Shown: one piece after another, positions 36,501 to 50,100 of the stretch
How positions within the stretch are numbered: position 1 is the stretch's first letter
Layout: each line of letters opens with the position of its first letter
Origin: Dermanyssus gallinae
Taxonomy: Eukaryota; Arthropoda; Arachnida; Mesostigmata; Dermanyssidae
NCBI GenBank assembly: GCA_003439945.1
Contig: QVRM01002067.1
Coordinates: 496,001 to 560,000 of the forward strand
Reading direction: 5' to 3'
DNA: 64,000 bases
Notes under the pieces: generated by a model
What the model was told of the DNA's origin: nothing
Seen by the model: the letters and a program-made list of their open reading frames with translations, nothing else
Database searches by the model: none
Made by a program: the position numbers and the translations under genes

Positions 36501-39500
36501 TGGTCGACACTTTTTCTAAATATTTATGCTGGCAGGTGACAAAGCACACGGTCTTTGTGTATTATTTGTCTAGGACCCATAGTTGTAGATCATGCGGCAT
36601 CAGCAAAAAACTTCTGTCCATCTGTTGAGGTATTATTATTCTGCTCTACAACTTCAACCCTTGTAGAAAAATCATCTTTGACGGGGAGACGGGTGAATAC
36701 GGGTCCGTACTCATGGCATTTTTAACATTGCAAAGGAGACCCTGCACATAACGTTACTTTAAAGATTTCGTCGACGATTGTAACCTCTGAGACCGGCATG
36801 GTTTCAAATCTTAGTCGTTTCCTCGCGGAGTTTTTCCAGCCCTTCGTTGTTTGCCTCCACCGTCCTGTGTGGCCCCAGCAAAGTTTTCCTTTTTCACTTT
36901 GCTAACACCATGATCTTTTAAACATTCAAGCAAATCTTCTTCGGTGAACTGGGGATTAACACCGGAGATTCGCCTCCAGAACGCTGACGTATCCTCACAA
37001 AATAATCTCGGGATCAGCTAGTGCTTTTAAATTAGCGACTCTCCGATAGTAGACCAGCCTCCAACTTTTCCAGCAGAAGCAGGTGTTTCACCAGCCGGCT
37101 CTGACGGATCGTCCTCCATATGAGATTTATCTCCACTTTTGAGAGCCCTCTCCATCATACCTGCTAGCCTGGCCTCTCTCTGCTGGCGCTCCTTGGCAGC
37201 AGCTGATTCTCTTGAAGATGTCTTGGTTCTAAAGCACTTTGCACCACATATCTACCACATAACCGGTCCGTCTGCTAGCTGCGCGGCAGGGAAACGGCGA
37301 AGAAGCACGAGATGATAGCGGGGAGTAGTCAGACCTGCCACCGCAGACAGCTGGTAATCCTGGCCGAGACGTGTAGGGTGAACAACTTGTCGTTAACAAG
37401 GCTAACTGCAATTCGTCGGCGCTTTGAGAGCAGACAGCTGGTTGTGTTATGCAGCCATCTTGCCGTACCTGATCGCTTTCTGACGGCTTATTCAGTATGG
37501 ACTATGTCGTGTTTAGCTTCGAAAGAAATCAACTTCGGTGGAAAAATCAGGACAAAGTTATCACGACTGTATCAGGATCCAGCCACTGGCTTCACACCCG
37601 AGATGTAAAAAGTGTGCAAATTACAAAATAAATCCTTTGTTTTTTTTTTTTTATGATTATTATTATTATTTATTACATGTTAAATAATGTTACAATTGTG
37701 AGGTCTGAACGTATTATTGCAAATTCTTTAAATAATTATTTCACTCCATGGCGCCTAAAATAGATGCCGCGTTTCCTCTGCAAACGGCCAAAGACAACGC
37801 TTGCCTCAAGAATTGACCCTCTCTTTGGTCGCTTGTGACCTCCTGAATTCGTTTACTCAAATCTTTGAGAAATGCTTCGGTTCCCTTGCTGATTGGTCCT
37901 AGCGTCTCCATGGCAATAGGCACGAAAGTATATCTTGTTTCCAAAATCCTTTGTAATTTGCACACTTTTTGTCACTCGAACCACACACGTCTTCACTCGA
38001 GGCCGCCTAGCAGGCGAATTTTTTATTATTATTATCATTATTATGATAATAATAAAAAAAAATTCGCCTGCTAGACGCCATGTTGATGCGAAGAGACCAA
38101 TCCGGTTTGCTCCTCCTGATGGTGACTTCCGGATTAAACGGCGAAGTGTAAGTATGTAAGGCCAGTTGGAATGGGTCTAATGCCACTATTCTTTTTTTGT
38201 GGAAGGCAATTAGCAAGGCGCCGTAGAAGACAGGCAACACGCACAGGACAACAAGAAAAGCGCACGAGAATGCCCCTTCGAAAGCGCTGATATGTAGTAC
38301 AATGGTGCTAATAAAAGACGATATGATCTTTTTTGTGTAGTGGCGATAACCATTGTATCAAGACAGCTGTCCTGACGAGGGACGAGACTCTTTATGACGG
38401 GCTCTTTAACAGACGCAGATGCTATTTGGAGCTAATCACGTTTTTATGAGGTGATTATTTTCCGACTTGTGTGAAGCTAAATCCTCCGTGGGGCATATCT
38501 TTAACACACCGAGGGCCGGTTGAGATATCTAGAGTTTATCGAACAGTCCTATTGGCAGCATGGCCGCTGGCTCTTAGCGGTTTAACGGTTTATCATCTAT
38601 TCTCAATGAGCATCGCTCAAAAAAATTCGCTGAATGGAAAGAGGCAGATAAACTGACTTTAAAGCGGCCTTTGCCTTTTTCGATAACCACAGAAAAATAC
38701 TGTTTAAAAAAAGGTCAACGGCAGAATGTCGTTCAAAACAAAGTAAACTTTTACCGTAGAATCGGAGGCTGTTTTTACGTCGACCTCATGCGGTCTAGGC
38801 TAAAGCACCTGTAACAATAGGGAGGCTCTTGGCAAAGCACCACGCCTGGGGTTTCAAGCCGAGACAACAAAAAGACTACAGCAGAAAACTCGATACTCGC
38901 GAATCTGAGAATGCTGACACTGTCTGTACGAATGCAATATTATGACTGCCCTGGACGCGCGCCCGCGAGGACACTTTGTTTTGCGTTTTTCGACTGCTAC
39001 ACCGCTGACGATGTAATTCACATGAAAGCCACTTTCCTAAGAGGGAAAGGCACGGGTAGACCAAAGCTGAAAAGCTTAAATTGAACGTCGAGACGAGTGG
39101 CCGATGTAGTTCTGAACCTGGAGGAGGCGCAGAACAGAACTGGGTTTGTAGTGGAAGTTCCACACGACGATTTAAGGTTAGCAGGAGACGCTATTATAAA
39201 GCCCTTGCGAGTAGAGTAAGGTGGGCAAAGGGGGTCAGGCTAATGCCAAGAACAAAGGGGCCCTCGGAGAAAAAGCGCCGTCTTCTAGCATCAGTCGTTG
39301 ATTCAATTCTGCTTTACGGGTCAACAGTGTGAGGACCAGCTGCACTGAAGACCAAGGAGAATAGGAAAAAGCTAAGGAAGGCGCAGAGAGTGCTGGTCAT
39401 GAGGGTCGCCAGAGCGTACAGGACGGTGTCTACAGACGCTGTGCTGGTAATTTCCCGCATGATACCTTGGCTAAAACGGATGAAGGAGAATATCCTCTTA

Positions 39501-42500
39501 TACCGGCACCAGACTCTTAGAAAAGACGATGCAAGAATAACGACTCTGAAACGCTGGGAGGCTCAGTAGACTGGGGCTAAACGAGATGCGCCACGGTCGT
39601 AGACGAGGTCAATAATCGCAGATCTCATCAAATGGTACCGATGCGAGTACACCGAGACGACGTACTACCTAACCCAAGTTCTCACCGGTCGTGGCAGCTT
39701 CCAGACCTACATGGTGAAGATTGGAAAGACTGAGGTAGACATATGTGTCTTGTGCGATGCCGGCGAGACCGACGACGTGGATCACACGCTTTTTGCATGC
39801 AGAGCTCTTAAGTTCACGAGACAGACAACCCGCTCACGGCTAGACGTTCAGTGCAATACGACGAGAGACCTACTCTCAAGGATGCTTAGCTCGAAAAAAA
39901 AGCTTGGAGGCGGGCTCTGATTTTGTGGAGACTGTTATGAGAGCGAAGATATGCCTGACGAAAAAGAGGCGGTCACGCATGGCGCGCCGCCAGGCCGAAG
40001 ATTGAGAGCCAGACTAGCGGCTCCCTACATGTACTGAAGTAATACCACAAGTATGTAGGTTAGGGGGTCACCAGGTTTTTAGTGGGTTTGAGAGTCCCAC
40101 ACTACCCAGATCAAATGGTGTGCATTATGCATTTTTGTTCCTGGCCTCTGCAAACAAAAAGTGGGCAAAGGGAGCAAAGCCGATAGTGCGCAAGGGCGCG
40201 CCGTGAGTCTTTTTCTTTGCTCTTGGACTGCCTTTTCTGTAGATCTACCTCTTTTAAATGTATGAACGGTACATTATATGTATTGATTTGTTTGATATAA
40301 TGTCCTGAGCTGAAGTTTTGACTATCCAAAACCGCATTCGTTTATCAATGTTGCTGTCGTCGCGGACAATTTTTAACCTTGTGTCAAAAGTTTAAACTCG
40401 TCATCAAACGCAACCTGGGTACCCAAAGTAGTGTTTCTTAAACAACAGCAATCTAATATCTGTATTAAAAGCCTATTTTAGCCTATTAGTAGCAAGAAAT
40501 AATCTGAGTAAATTATTCTTATAATAGGTTACTTTCTGTAGTGGGCCACTGCTAAAAATGCAAAAATGAAAGTTGAGTTGAGAAATATATTGAACAGTAT
40601 CCGACCAGCTTTCTATATATCTCGTAATTTTAACGCGCTGTATCTCACCGGCGACGTAACATACAAATGCGAGCTATGTCAAGATATGTCGCTCAAAACT
40701 CCCACCTTCATGTGTCAACGTGTCGTTTTATTTTTTGGCTAAGAGTAAGTAATGCTCCCAGTTGTTTTTAGAGTGGCTGATTTAACGTATCAGTTTTGTA
40801 CGTTTTAGTGCAAGCCACTTTTTTGCTTAAGCAGATTCGCTAAATTTTTCGTGGCCACGGCTTTTAAGCAGGCAATTCAGCGACTAGCTGAACTTTATGA
40901 GGCACTTTAGGTGGTAGTCAAAGTAGACTACGGTGTGAAGTTAGTCACACACTTGAAACTTCGCCAGGCATATCACGGGTTACACTGTTGAGTCTGGAGG
41001 CTCAACTCTATTTAACTGTACTGAATGACTCATTTCAGGGAGTGGTACGTCCGATTATGGAAATAAAAAATGTGTTTTATAAAACAGTATTTAGCTGTAC
41101 ATTTCCAAGAAGTTAAAGGAAATCGTCTTATGACCTTTGCAGAACCATCAATAAGACCACAATTTTTCGGAGCACAACAAAACAAGTCAATACAGCACCC
41201 GTAAATAGCTGTCTCTAAATGGAAGTAATTGGTTTGGCGTGGGTTATGCTCCCGTAGAATCTGTCTCGGACTTTACTTATCTGGGTGTTAAACTAACGCC
41301 AAGTGGCACATACTTATCGACCCACATATTTTAGCGAGTTAATTGTTGCGTTGTTGCTTTGATCTCAATCCCTGCACAACAGAAGCTATTAGTAAGGGCA
41401 GCCCTAACACTGTCAGTTCTGAAGATTGCCTCGGTGGCATTATATGGTATCACAGTCATGATGGAACACATAACCGCTCAGCAGCTTAGCGCTCTCGACA
41501 AAGTGGAGGCAACGTTCCCTAAGAGAACTTTGGCCTTCCTAGAATTGCACAGATTAGGCAAATTTATAGTATATCGCGTTCATCAATGATCTGTTAAATC
41601 GTGTTCAATTTCCGCCTACGGCTTCACTGCTAAGGTTCCGTAGGGGTTTTGAGCAGAATATGAGAAAAGTGCTAGAAACGTTCTACAGAAGGCCGGCAAG
41701 AATAGTCAATGCATGGATGCAACTACTTGTGCCATCGAACTAAGTCCCATATTTTTTCCGATATTTTTCGAAGATGCAAATACAACATATCTATATTGTA
41801 TATCTGTTGTATTTGCATATAGGCAACGCAAATATATTTGCATTGCATATACAGGGTGTATGGAAACTTTTTGAGAATTGTTAGTAAGAATTGTAGAACT
41901 CGTTTGAGCAAATATTTTTGCCAATGGAACATGGTCTCTAAAAGATTTTGTTTCGGAATGAGAGTTAAATTACTACAATTTTTGACACTGGTGTTTTTGC
42001 CTGACATATGAGCGTAAAATGTGCTGTTGCAAGACAACCAGTCCTCCTGGACAAAAACTAAGCACGTGGTGTTTGTGAGAAAAGACTGATTCTTTCTGCG
42101 ACACGGTCGTTTAGAAGAGAATTCGCAAAAAAGTCTTCCATTAGCTTTCACGCTAAATACATCAAAATCATTACCCTACCACCATTCACAGCGCCCAAAA
42201 CTCACGCATTTAGCAAATGCGCATTTTATGACGATCATTTTGGAAATGTATGACAATGCAAGTTGTGGTTGCGGAGTAAGTAATTGAGATTTTTTGGCGG
42301 GATGTCCAGATTAAGTGCATACAAATGTTGCGCGACGGCCGCAGCGCGCTGCCATACACTCATTTTACATCACTCAATCTGGACATCCCGCCGAAAAATC
42401 TGAATTTCTCCGCAACCACACCTCGCATTGTCATAAGTTTGGTACCGAAATGATTAACATGAAATGCGCCTTTGCCGAATGCGAATGTGTTCGTTTTGAG

Positions 42501-43946
42501 CGCGTAGTGGTCGTAGGGTAATTATGTTGAGGTATTTGGCGTGAAGGCTAATAAAAACTTCATGTTTGGTAATTCTGTTCTAAACGACCGTGTCGCATCT
42601 TCTAACCGGCTCTTCAAAAGCAGAATTCTCTCACAAACAAAACCGTGTGCTTAGTTTCTGTCTAGGAGGTTATTTGTCTCGCAACAGCACATTGTATGCT
42701 ATAATGTCAAGCAAAAACGACAGTGTCACAAATTGTAGTAGTTTAATTATCATTCCGAAACAAGACTTCTGAAAGACCATGTCCATTAAATGAAATATTT
42801 GCATTAACGAGCTCTTCAATTCTTACTATCGATTCTCAAAAAGATTTCATACACCCTGTATGTTGTATCTGCATTGTATCCACCCCAAAGCAGTCCAATA
42901 GTCGTTATTATTAAATTGGCTTTAGGGTAATTTGTGTTTGTTGTAATTTGCCAACTGAACATTGTCTACCACAACGAATTACAGATTCAGGTCCCGGTTG
43001 TTAAAATTAGACTGACTGATATCTTTTTCTGAAATAAATGTATACGAGTCTAAAATTGGAGCGCACGTGGCAAAGAGCACTTGAGGTGAGAGTGTTAATA
43101 ACTATTACATTTTGTATGTAATAAATCAAAAGCTAGATTGAATAAGACTAGCTTGTTATATGTTGTGCTCTACTCACCAATATAACTGACCACTAAATGC
43201 TGCAATGACCGTATCAATAATAGGCTAAATGATTAGTCATTTGTCGTTTCAGAGAACCGGTTTGACAGTTGACATGCGAATGAGGATTCAAGTTAATATG
43301 AAGCTAATACCTTTGCCAACCGAGCGGGTGCCGAACATAATCTTTCCTATCTTTTGGATGGAAATGGTATGTGCTTCCCTTACTCAATCCCGCTTAAAAT
43401 TCGTTTATAGCCAGTGCATTGGTGTCTTATATGCAACTGCATTTTTTGATAATCTAATGTAACATTTTGTTACTGTATAAAGAAGTAGTTTATTGTCTAT
43501 CTTTACTCAAAATATATACGTTTCTTTTGAAATTATGTTTAATTGTTGACCTGTTTCGTTAAGCAACAGGAAGAACATATCTACACTGTTAATAAACGAA
43601 GTAAATGCGTTATCTGTATATTATAGTATATACATAAAGTATATAAACTCATTATTTAATACAACAACGGGTTTCTCACTCAAAATGGCTAAGTAAATTA
43701 ATATTAAAATTTAGTTTTTCTTTGCAATTTGTATATATAGGTTTTTCATATCGGAAGGCTCTATTTATTTTTTTGCGGTAGATTACGTGATTTTGTGTCT
43801 GTCAACGAAAGTGCTTTGTCTGCTTGTTATATTGAAATATTCTTTCCACGCGGGCTATGTGGGGCGGTCTACGGGTATGATGCTAGCTAGATAGGGGGCT
43901 GGTTTGTAATGGAGGATTTTCAGAATCGCATATAATTTAAGTAATC

Positions 43947-44026
<80 letters not shown>

Positions 44027-44072
44027 GATTACTTAAATTATATGCGATTCTGAAAATCCTCCATTACAAACC

Positions 44073-44105
<33 letters not shown>

Positions 44106-44127
44106 CAAGTAGAAATAAACATAATTG

Positions 44128-44171
<44 letters not shown>

Positions 44172-47100
44172 CAATTATGTTTATTTCTATCAAATTGTAT
44201 AATATACATTTCAAAAATGTTTCTTCATGTTGCTCTATCCTTCACGCTTCCGACGAGAGAAGTAGTGCAGCGATTTTCGGTCAAGCGCTCTGCATTCCAC
44301 TGCATGGTACTTGGCACACCTCTGCAGGCAGAACCGGCAGGTGCACAACTCGTACTCCTCGTGAAAGGTTGCGTTTGAACAAACCAGGTGATAACCATGC
44401 ACTATGTACATGGTGTATACGTGGCGATTGTCACATGCAGGACCAGACCAAAGGTGCAAGGCATTGAAAACGTTCAAACCACCGACCTCCCGTCTGGCCT
44501 GTTCGACTTTAGCTTCCCACTCCGAAATAAAACATTCGTAAGGTACTGTACGCGGCATCTTCAGCCTTAGTCGGATTGTTTCAGCAGCCGGTGGGCCGCC
44601 TGACATGAGATACACAAAGCGGCTTCTCGCTCGGATAGGCAAGCAGAGCACTCGCTTCATATATAATGAAAATCACCTTTCAAGCTGGTTAAAATTTGCT
44701 AGCGTGAGGTGGTTCCACACTCTGTCAAGACCGTATATCAGCCCCGGAACAATCTTAAGCATGAAGAGCCTCACTGCTGAGAGAACGGACAGTCTTCGGG
44801 CATTGCCTACTTCTCCGTAAAGAGAGACAAGTGCCTTCCGTACTGTTTCGTTTACATGCGCTGTGAACGTCGTTCCCGTATAATGAACCCGAAGGCCAAG
44901 ATACTGGAAGGAGTTAACAATTTCCAGTGGTTGGCCGCAGCAACGTATAACGTCTCTGGCAGCCAATCGACCTCCACGCCTGAATTTCATGGCTTTGGTC
45001 TTCCTGGTGTTTATCTCAAGTCCCTTCAAGACAAGGAACGCCTCTATCATAGAGGTAATGCGCTTGATGGCACCTAAATCGCGGTGAGCGACCACGATAT
45101 CATCTGCATACATTACCACTACGGCTTTTTGGTACTCCTGTCGGACGTAACTGACGAGGTCAGCAAGGAGAAGTGTAAACGAGACGCAGCTTAGCGCGTC
45201 TCCTTGCGGAGTTCCCACGTTTTGCTTAATCTCTAATACACCCTGCTCACCGTCTACCAAAGAAACTTGCTATTACACTCAGGAGAGAGCCACCCACTCC
45301 TGCTCGTTGGAATGCTTCCCCCAGCAGATGGCGAGGGGCTTTGTCAAAAGCCTTGACGCAGTCAATAAAGACTGCATACAGATGAATTTTGGGTTGTGCC
45401 ACAGCTCGCTCGATTTCTGACTGGAGAACATGGATTGCATCACGGGTGCTTCACCCTCTTCTAAAACCGAATTGCTCCGGTGGAAGTGCCTCTTCAGCCA
45501 CCCGCTTAATCCGTCGAATAACCAATTTACAGAAAATCTTCTTCAATGTGCGTTCTGACGCCACTCCACGATAGAGATTTGGATCCTGCTTGTCATCACC
45601 ATGCCTACTCTTGAACAGAAGAGAAAGCCTGGCGACATGCCAGACTTTAGGCATCCGCCCCCTCTTTATAATTTCGTTAAAGAAATCACAAAGAGTTTCT
45701 GCCAAGAGAGGAAGTGACTGGATCTAATGCTTATAGCAGACCTGAGCTTTTTCTCTTCGGGAGTGACCGTAGGACCTGATACACCTCCTCCACCTCGAAA
45801 GGCAGATTCCTGTTGTGCTGCTCCAGTGTAAGCGGATGCTGTACGATTGAAGATACGGCCGCAACGTCACGATTGAATAAAATATTAGTTAGGTGGCTCT
45901 TTACCTGCCCGTCGCTAAGCGGGTTCACCGCCCTACGAGGTCGCACAATGTAATCTGAAGGCTCTCGTTCTGCCCTTTCGAGCAGCCGTCGTTCCTCCCG
46001 CCTCGCGTGTTCCCTTTTATGATCATAGCAGAGTCTTATATACGCCTTTCTACGCTCAAAGTAGTCCCGCCTGGTTTGCAGTGATGATGTTGCTCTGGCT
46101 CTTGCTTGGCGCAGGAGTCCGAGCACTTCACCGTGGGCGAGGTAGCAGGCTCGAGAGTACCACGGGCGTGATCACTTTTGCCATAACCCTTTCCACTTCA
46201 CTGCACTTCTCATCGTTCTCTCCAACTGATCACAAGTGGAATCGATGTCAGGGCTTACCTCAAGACCGCCCACCGCTCTGTCCAAAAGAGATAGATTAAT
46301 CCGTCTCATTGCAGACCAGCGCGGCGGGTTATGTCGGTCTCGCCAAATACCGGGTTGTACTCCCCGTCGGGGGTATATATATATATATATATGGTATATA
46401 TATATATGGTAAAAAACTTCTGATACACATTTATAAAAGAAAATATTGATTCAATCTCGAAAAGCGTTTCTGGCCCCTTCAAAATAACTCTTACTCGCAG
46501 CAATGCGCTTGTTCCGCGTTCTTTTTCACCCTTTAAAAATGGTTCAACTCGTCTTTCGGAACCGAGTTGAGTTGTCGCTGCGATTATTTGCGGGCGAAAA
46601 AAAAGTCGCAAGTAGCCAGGTCCGGTTGCGCAAGTGCAAAACCGAGTTTAGTCAAGAAGTCCAGAGTTCAGACATCTTATGCTGGACATTCCCGTGTAGT
46701 CGTCGTAAAATTTTGCGGATTTATTTTTATTGACCGTAAAACTAGATGGCAAACAACGATGGGAGGTGATTTCTGTTTAGCCTAAACAGTCAAATGGACC
46801 TTGGCGCTGTAAATGCACAGCCTGAATTTCTTCAATTGACTCTCTCTCTTGAAATACCACTGAAAGAATTGGGCTTTGGTCTCGATGTGGTAATCATATA
46901 GCCATGACCCGCCTTCTGCAATTACCCTTTAAAGCAATCCATGACGCTTTCGACGGGCGTTTATTTAGCTGGGCATTTATTGTTTGGAACAAACCACACT
47001 TTCAGTCTTCTCACGCATGAAATGTCGGTCAAGATGGTTCCAGCTAATCCATACGACATATTTTTTGATTCTGCTGTTTTCCTAAGACTAATTCGAAGAT

Positions 47101-50100
47101 TGCTGAATTGCTGCTCACAAACATTTTAATGTTTTTCTGTTATTGGAGTTGATGGCCCTCCTGAACAGGGGCCGTCTTTGGTCTCCACACGTGCGTCACA
47201 AAATCGAGGGTACTACGTGTACACAGTGTTTCGAGATACTGTTTAATTCCTATAAGCAGTTTGTAACATTTCTTGCTCTTGAAAACATATTATTTAATTT
47301 TTAACACAGATTTTTTTACAAATTCGTTACTCCTCTATTTTTAGCTCCTTAAAAACCGTCGAATTTGGTTTCCACTTCTTCAAACCAATTTCATACGATT
47401 TTGAGTTTGGTCTGCGCAAAACATTGATACTAACCTCGGCTTCTCCCTCCTTCCCAAGCTCCGTACTACGTTGGCATTATATCGAAGCTGTGGGAAGGGC
47501 GTCTCTGCCGTTCCTCGTTTTACTCAGCTCTATGCTATTATCCCACATGTTTACCTGCGGATAGAGGGATTCTGATATTCTGTAAGCTGTCCTGTGAGTG
47601 TACGTCGAGACCATAAAGACCCGGCTGTTCTCGCCCTGTCCCTCGGCTCTTCGTCTCGACCACCATTCCGAGAGACTCACTCAAGCCTCTCCTGCCTGGC
47701 CGTTTCCTTGGCTGTTTTGAATGCCAGAATGGCGTCGAAAAAGTTTGTAGCATTCCTCCATGCCTCCGCCGAAGTCATCATATAGACGACCACCCTCCTG
47801 TTGGGTGGTCGTCAGCCTCTCACAGCGGTTGGTCCTCCATCCCTCGCTTCCCTGAGAGCATCACACCGAGAACAGTATGCTCCACAGTATCCGCCTCTTC
47901 AGAGTTGCACAGTACGCATGTTTCGTTAATGGCCTTCTTTATTCTTGACTTGCGGCTCTGGACTTGGCCAGAACAGTTCTCCTTGTTGGCGGTCGTACTA
48001 CACCCTAAAGTCCGGTATCAGACCCTTGGTCCAGTTTTCTGTGATCACGAGGATTGCCTTCGCCATTCCTCGTGCCAGGCCGATATTGTGACACTCATGA
48101 AGCCACCGAGCCCAGGAGCCTTTCTTTCTCCTCTGCCAACCCACCGACCCTAGGCATGATCCGCGCCAGGATCAGGGAGACCTTTTGGGCATTTTCCGCT
48201 ACGTTCCTCACGTGTGCCAATCCGGTCAGTCCCGTATCTAGCGTCACAGTAAAATAATTCACATTCGTTCTTATTTTTATCAGGTGGCTTGCCATCGCGA
48301 AGTACACGCCGGTCGTCCACTTTCTGCCTGTTAGGTGCATCGCCTTGCTACCTCCGGGGAACTTCACCTAGGCCGGGCGCTTTGTCGGTTACTAGCCATT
48401 GCCGAACTTCTTCGACCTTCTTCAGCGTTACATTCGCGATGTCTTTCGAGACAGCCAAAAGCTTCTTGTTTCCTCTCCGCGGCTGTTCCGGAAATAGACC
48501 GGGTCAGTTTACTTTGCCACCAGTGGACCAGTGTGAAGGTGGCCGTTGACTATTGTTAGGTTGATAGACGGCTTCGTCTGGCAACCTTTGGCAAAGGTGG
48601 CGTCTTTTTCGTCATTAAGAATCACAATACTTTTTTCAGCCATCCACTTACTTTGATCAAATCCATTGAGAAATTTCTTGAAACTTCCAACCTCTTTATT
48701 AAGAGAGATTAAGCATCTGCAAAATACCGCTACCCGATAAGTCTGGCGGTAGGAGGAACCCCTTCCGGCGCCCTGCTCCTTAATCAGATACCCACCCTGC
48801 CTTTTGTTTAGTGACTGCATTGTTTGGGTTGAACAACAGTACTCTCCGTTCTGTCTTATCGAGCACACTATGTGCCGCCCTACAGTGGTTAACATTTACC
48901 TGGAGTATTTCTAACATTAGTCAGACGAACGGTCCCAGCCTACTAGATGCCAGTCTTCCTTTCTGTCCTCGGTCGGATTATTGATAGTTTTTTTTTCTTA
49001 GCCCTTGTGTTTTTAATCCTGTTCTATTGCTCTCTTTCTCTCTCGCACAGCGTACGCACAGGTAATTTTGTCCCTTCTCCCGTCTGCTTGTCTCCTCCAG
49101 AGAAAGAGTCTCCTTATTATCCCGTAATCTGTTCTCTTTTAACCTCTCAAGCTTCTTCCGGAGCCTACCCTCTTTATTCGTCAAATACCTCCTTTCTAAG
49201 TTCCCCCATCTCTCCCTTGCCAGCTGCGTTAACTTCTCGGTAGGCCTAACCTCTGTCTTCGAGGACCTTTTAGAGACGTTCTAGGAAGCTTTTTGAGGTA
49301 GCTTTTTAAGCTCCACTTTAGCGTTACGGGCCTTGTACGGATTAAGCGTTTACCTAATTTGTTGCCGCATCGTCTTAAAGGCCTTCTGAAGCTACTTTAC
49401 CTCACAGCCTCCCTATCCCTGGCACACTCCTGTCGACACCCCGCGTCTTAATTCTGTTCATCCCATAATATCTTTCGGGATAGCCCCCATTTAGCTGTTT
49501 CCTGGCTGGTTCACCCTTTTTCACTCATTGCTAAGATTCGAATGATCACCTCCTCTTCCGTTCTGTCTTTAAGACTTCCCTTTCCTCTATGCCGGTTCCC
49601 TCTGCATTCCTCGCTAACAACCGTTGCCAATTAACAGTGGCCGCAACCGGAACCGATATGGCGGTCCCACGGACATTAGTCTAGCAATCGAGACGCAATT
49701 ACACAATCAGCTCCGTTTATTTTCAACAAACCCGACCCCAACTGGTATCTGTAAGCAAGGACTATTAAGTACACTATCTTGGTTGGCAAGGGTGTATGTT
49801 TTACTATTTGGTGCTCTCTTCGTCGTCGTTGGGACTCTCAATACTGAGTTTGAACCTAGACGCCTAAAATTATGCAAAAAAACTCTAAAAACTCACACCA
49901 GCATACAGCAAAACTATCGCAGGCCTTACTCTTGCAACGCTACAGATCACACACCGGGTACCCCGTAGTAAAACTAGTTTCTCCGGCATTTACCACGAAG
50001 CTCAACCACACTTATCTGCACAATTCGACTGCCTTTTGAAAATGCTGTCGTATGTAGCTAGTCCGACAAAGAGTTCAATAGCAAACAAATGTGTATTATA

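Larger units (their letters stand above)
33513..37300 (-). mobile_element. Non-LTR retrotransposon with N-terminal zinc finger, RT and restriction-like endonuclease
   Basis: Minus strand, 5' end near or above 37.2 kb. From 37200 to 36200 are fragments of a charged protein in several frames (for example KSGDKSHMEDDPSEPAGE near 37150). At 36160-36080 is a C2H2-like finger (YTCTHCGRTLRTSQSLRAY), whose last histidine is lost. From 35720 to 34525 is the RT, from about 34360 the metal-binding tail, and from 34100 to 33570 the restriction-like nuclease. The 3' end is (AAT)n. The layout recalls R2-superclade elements, but the YxDD box here is WYLYDATLAG and the exact clade is not assigned. Stops and frameshifts make it inactive. 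Confidence 0.8.
33239..43252 (+). other. SR-B intron 6 (about 10 kb)
   Basis: From GTAAGC to the acceptor GTCGTTTCAG. It holds an (ATT)n tract (33459-33512), a long minus-strand RLE-type LINE, a truncated sister copy, an R1 fragment, a family C fragment and a foldback DNA element, all entered separately. Confidence 0.8.

Noticed and set aside
43901..44188. CRISPR-like or attachment-site structure
   Set aside because: There are no spaced direct repeats; these are palindromes with simple TA cores in a eukaryotic intron.
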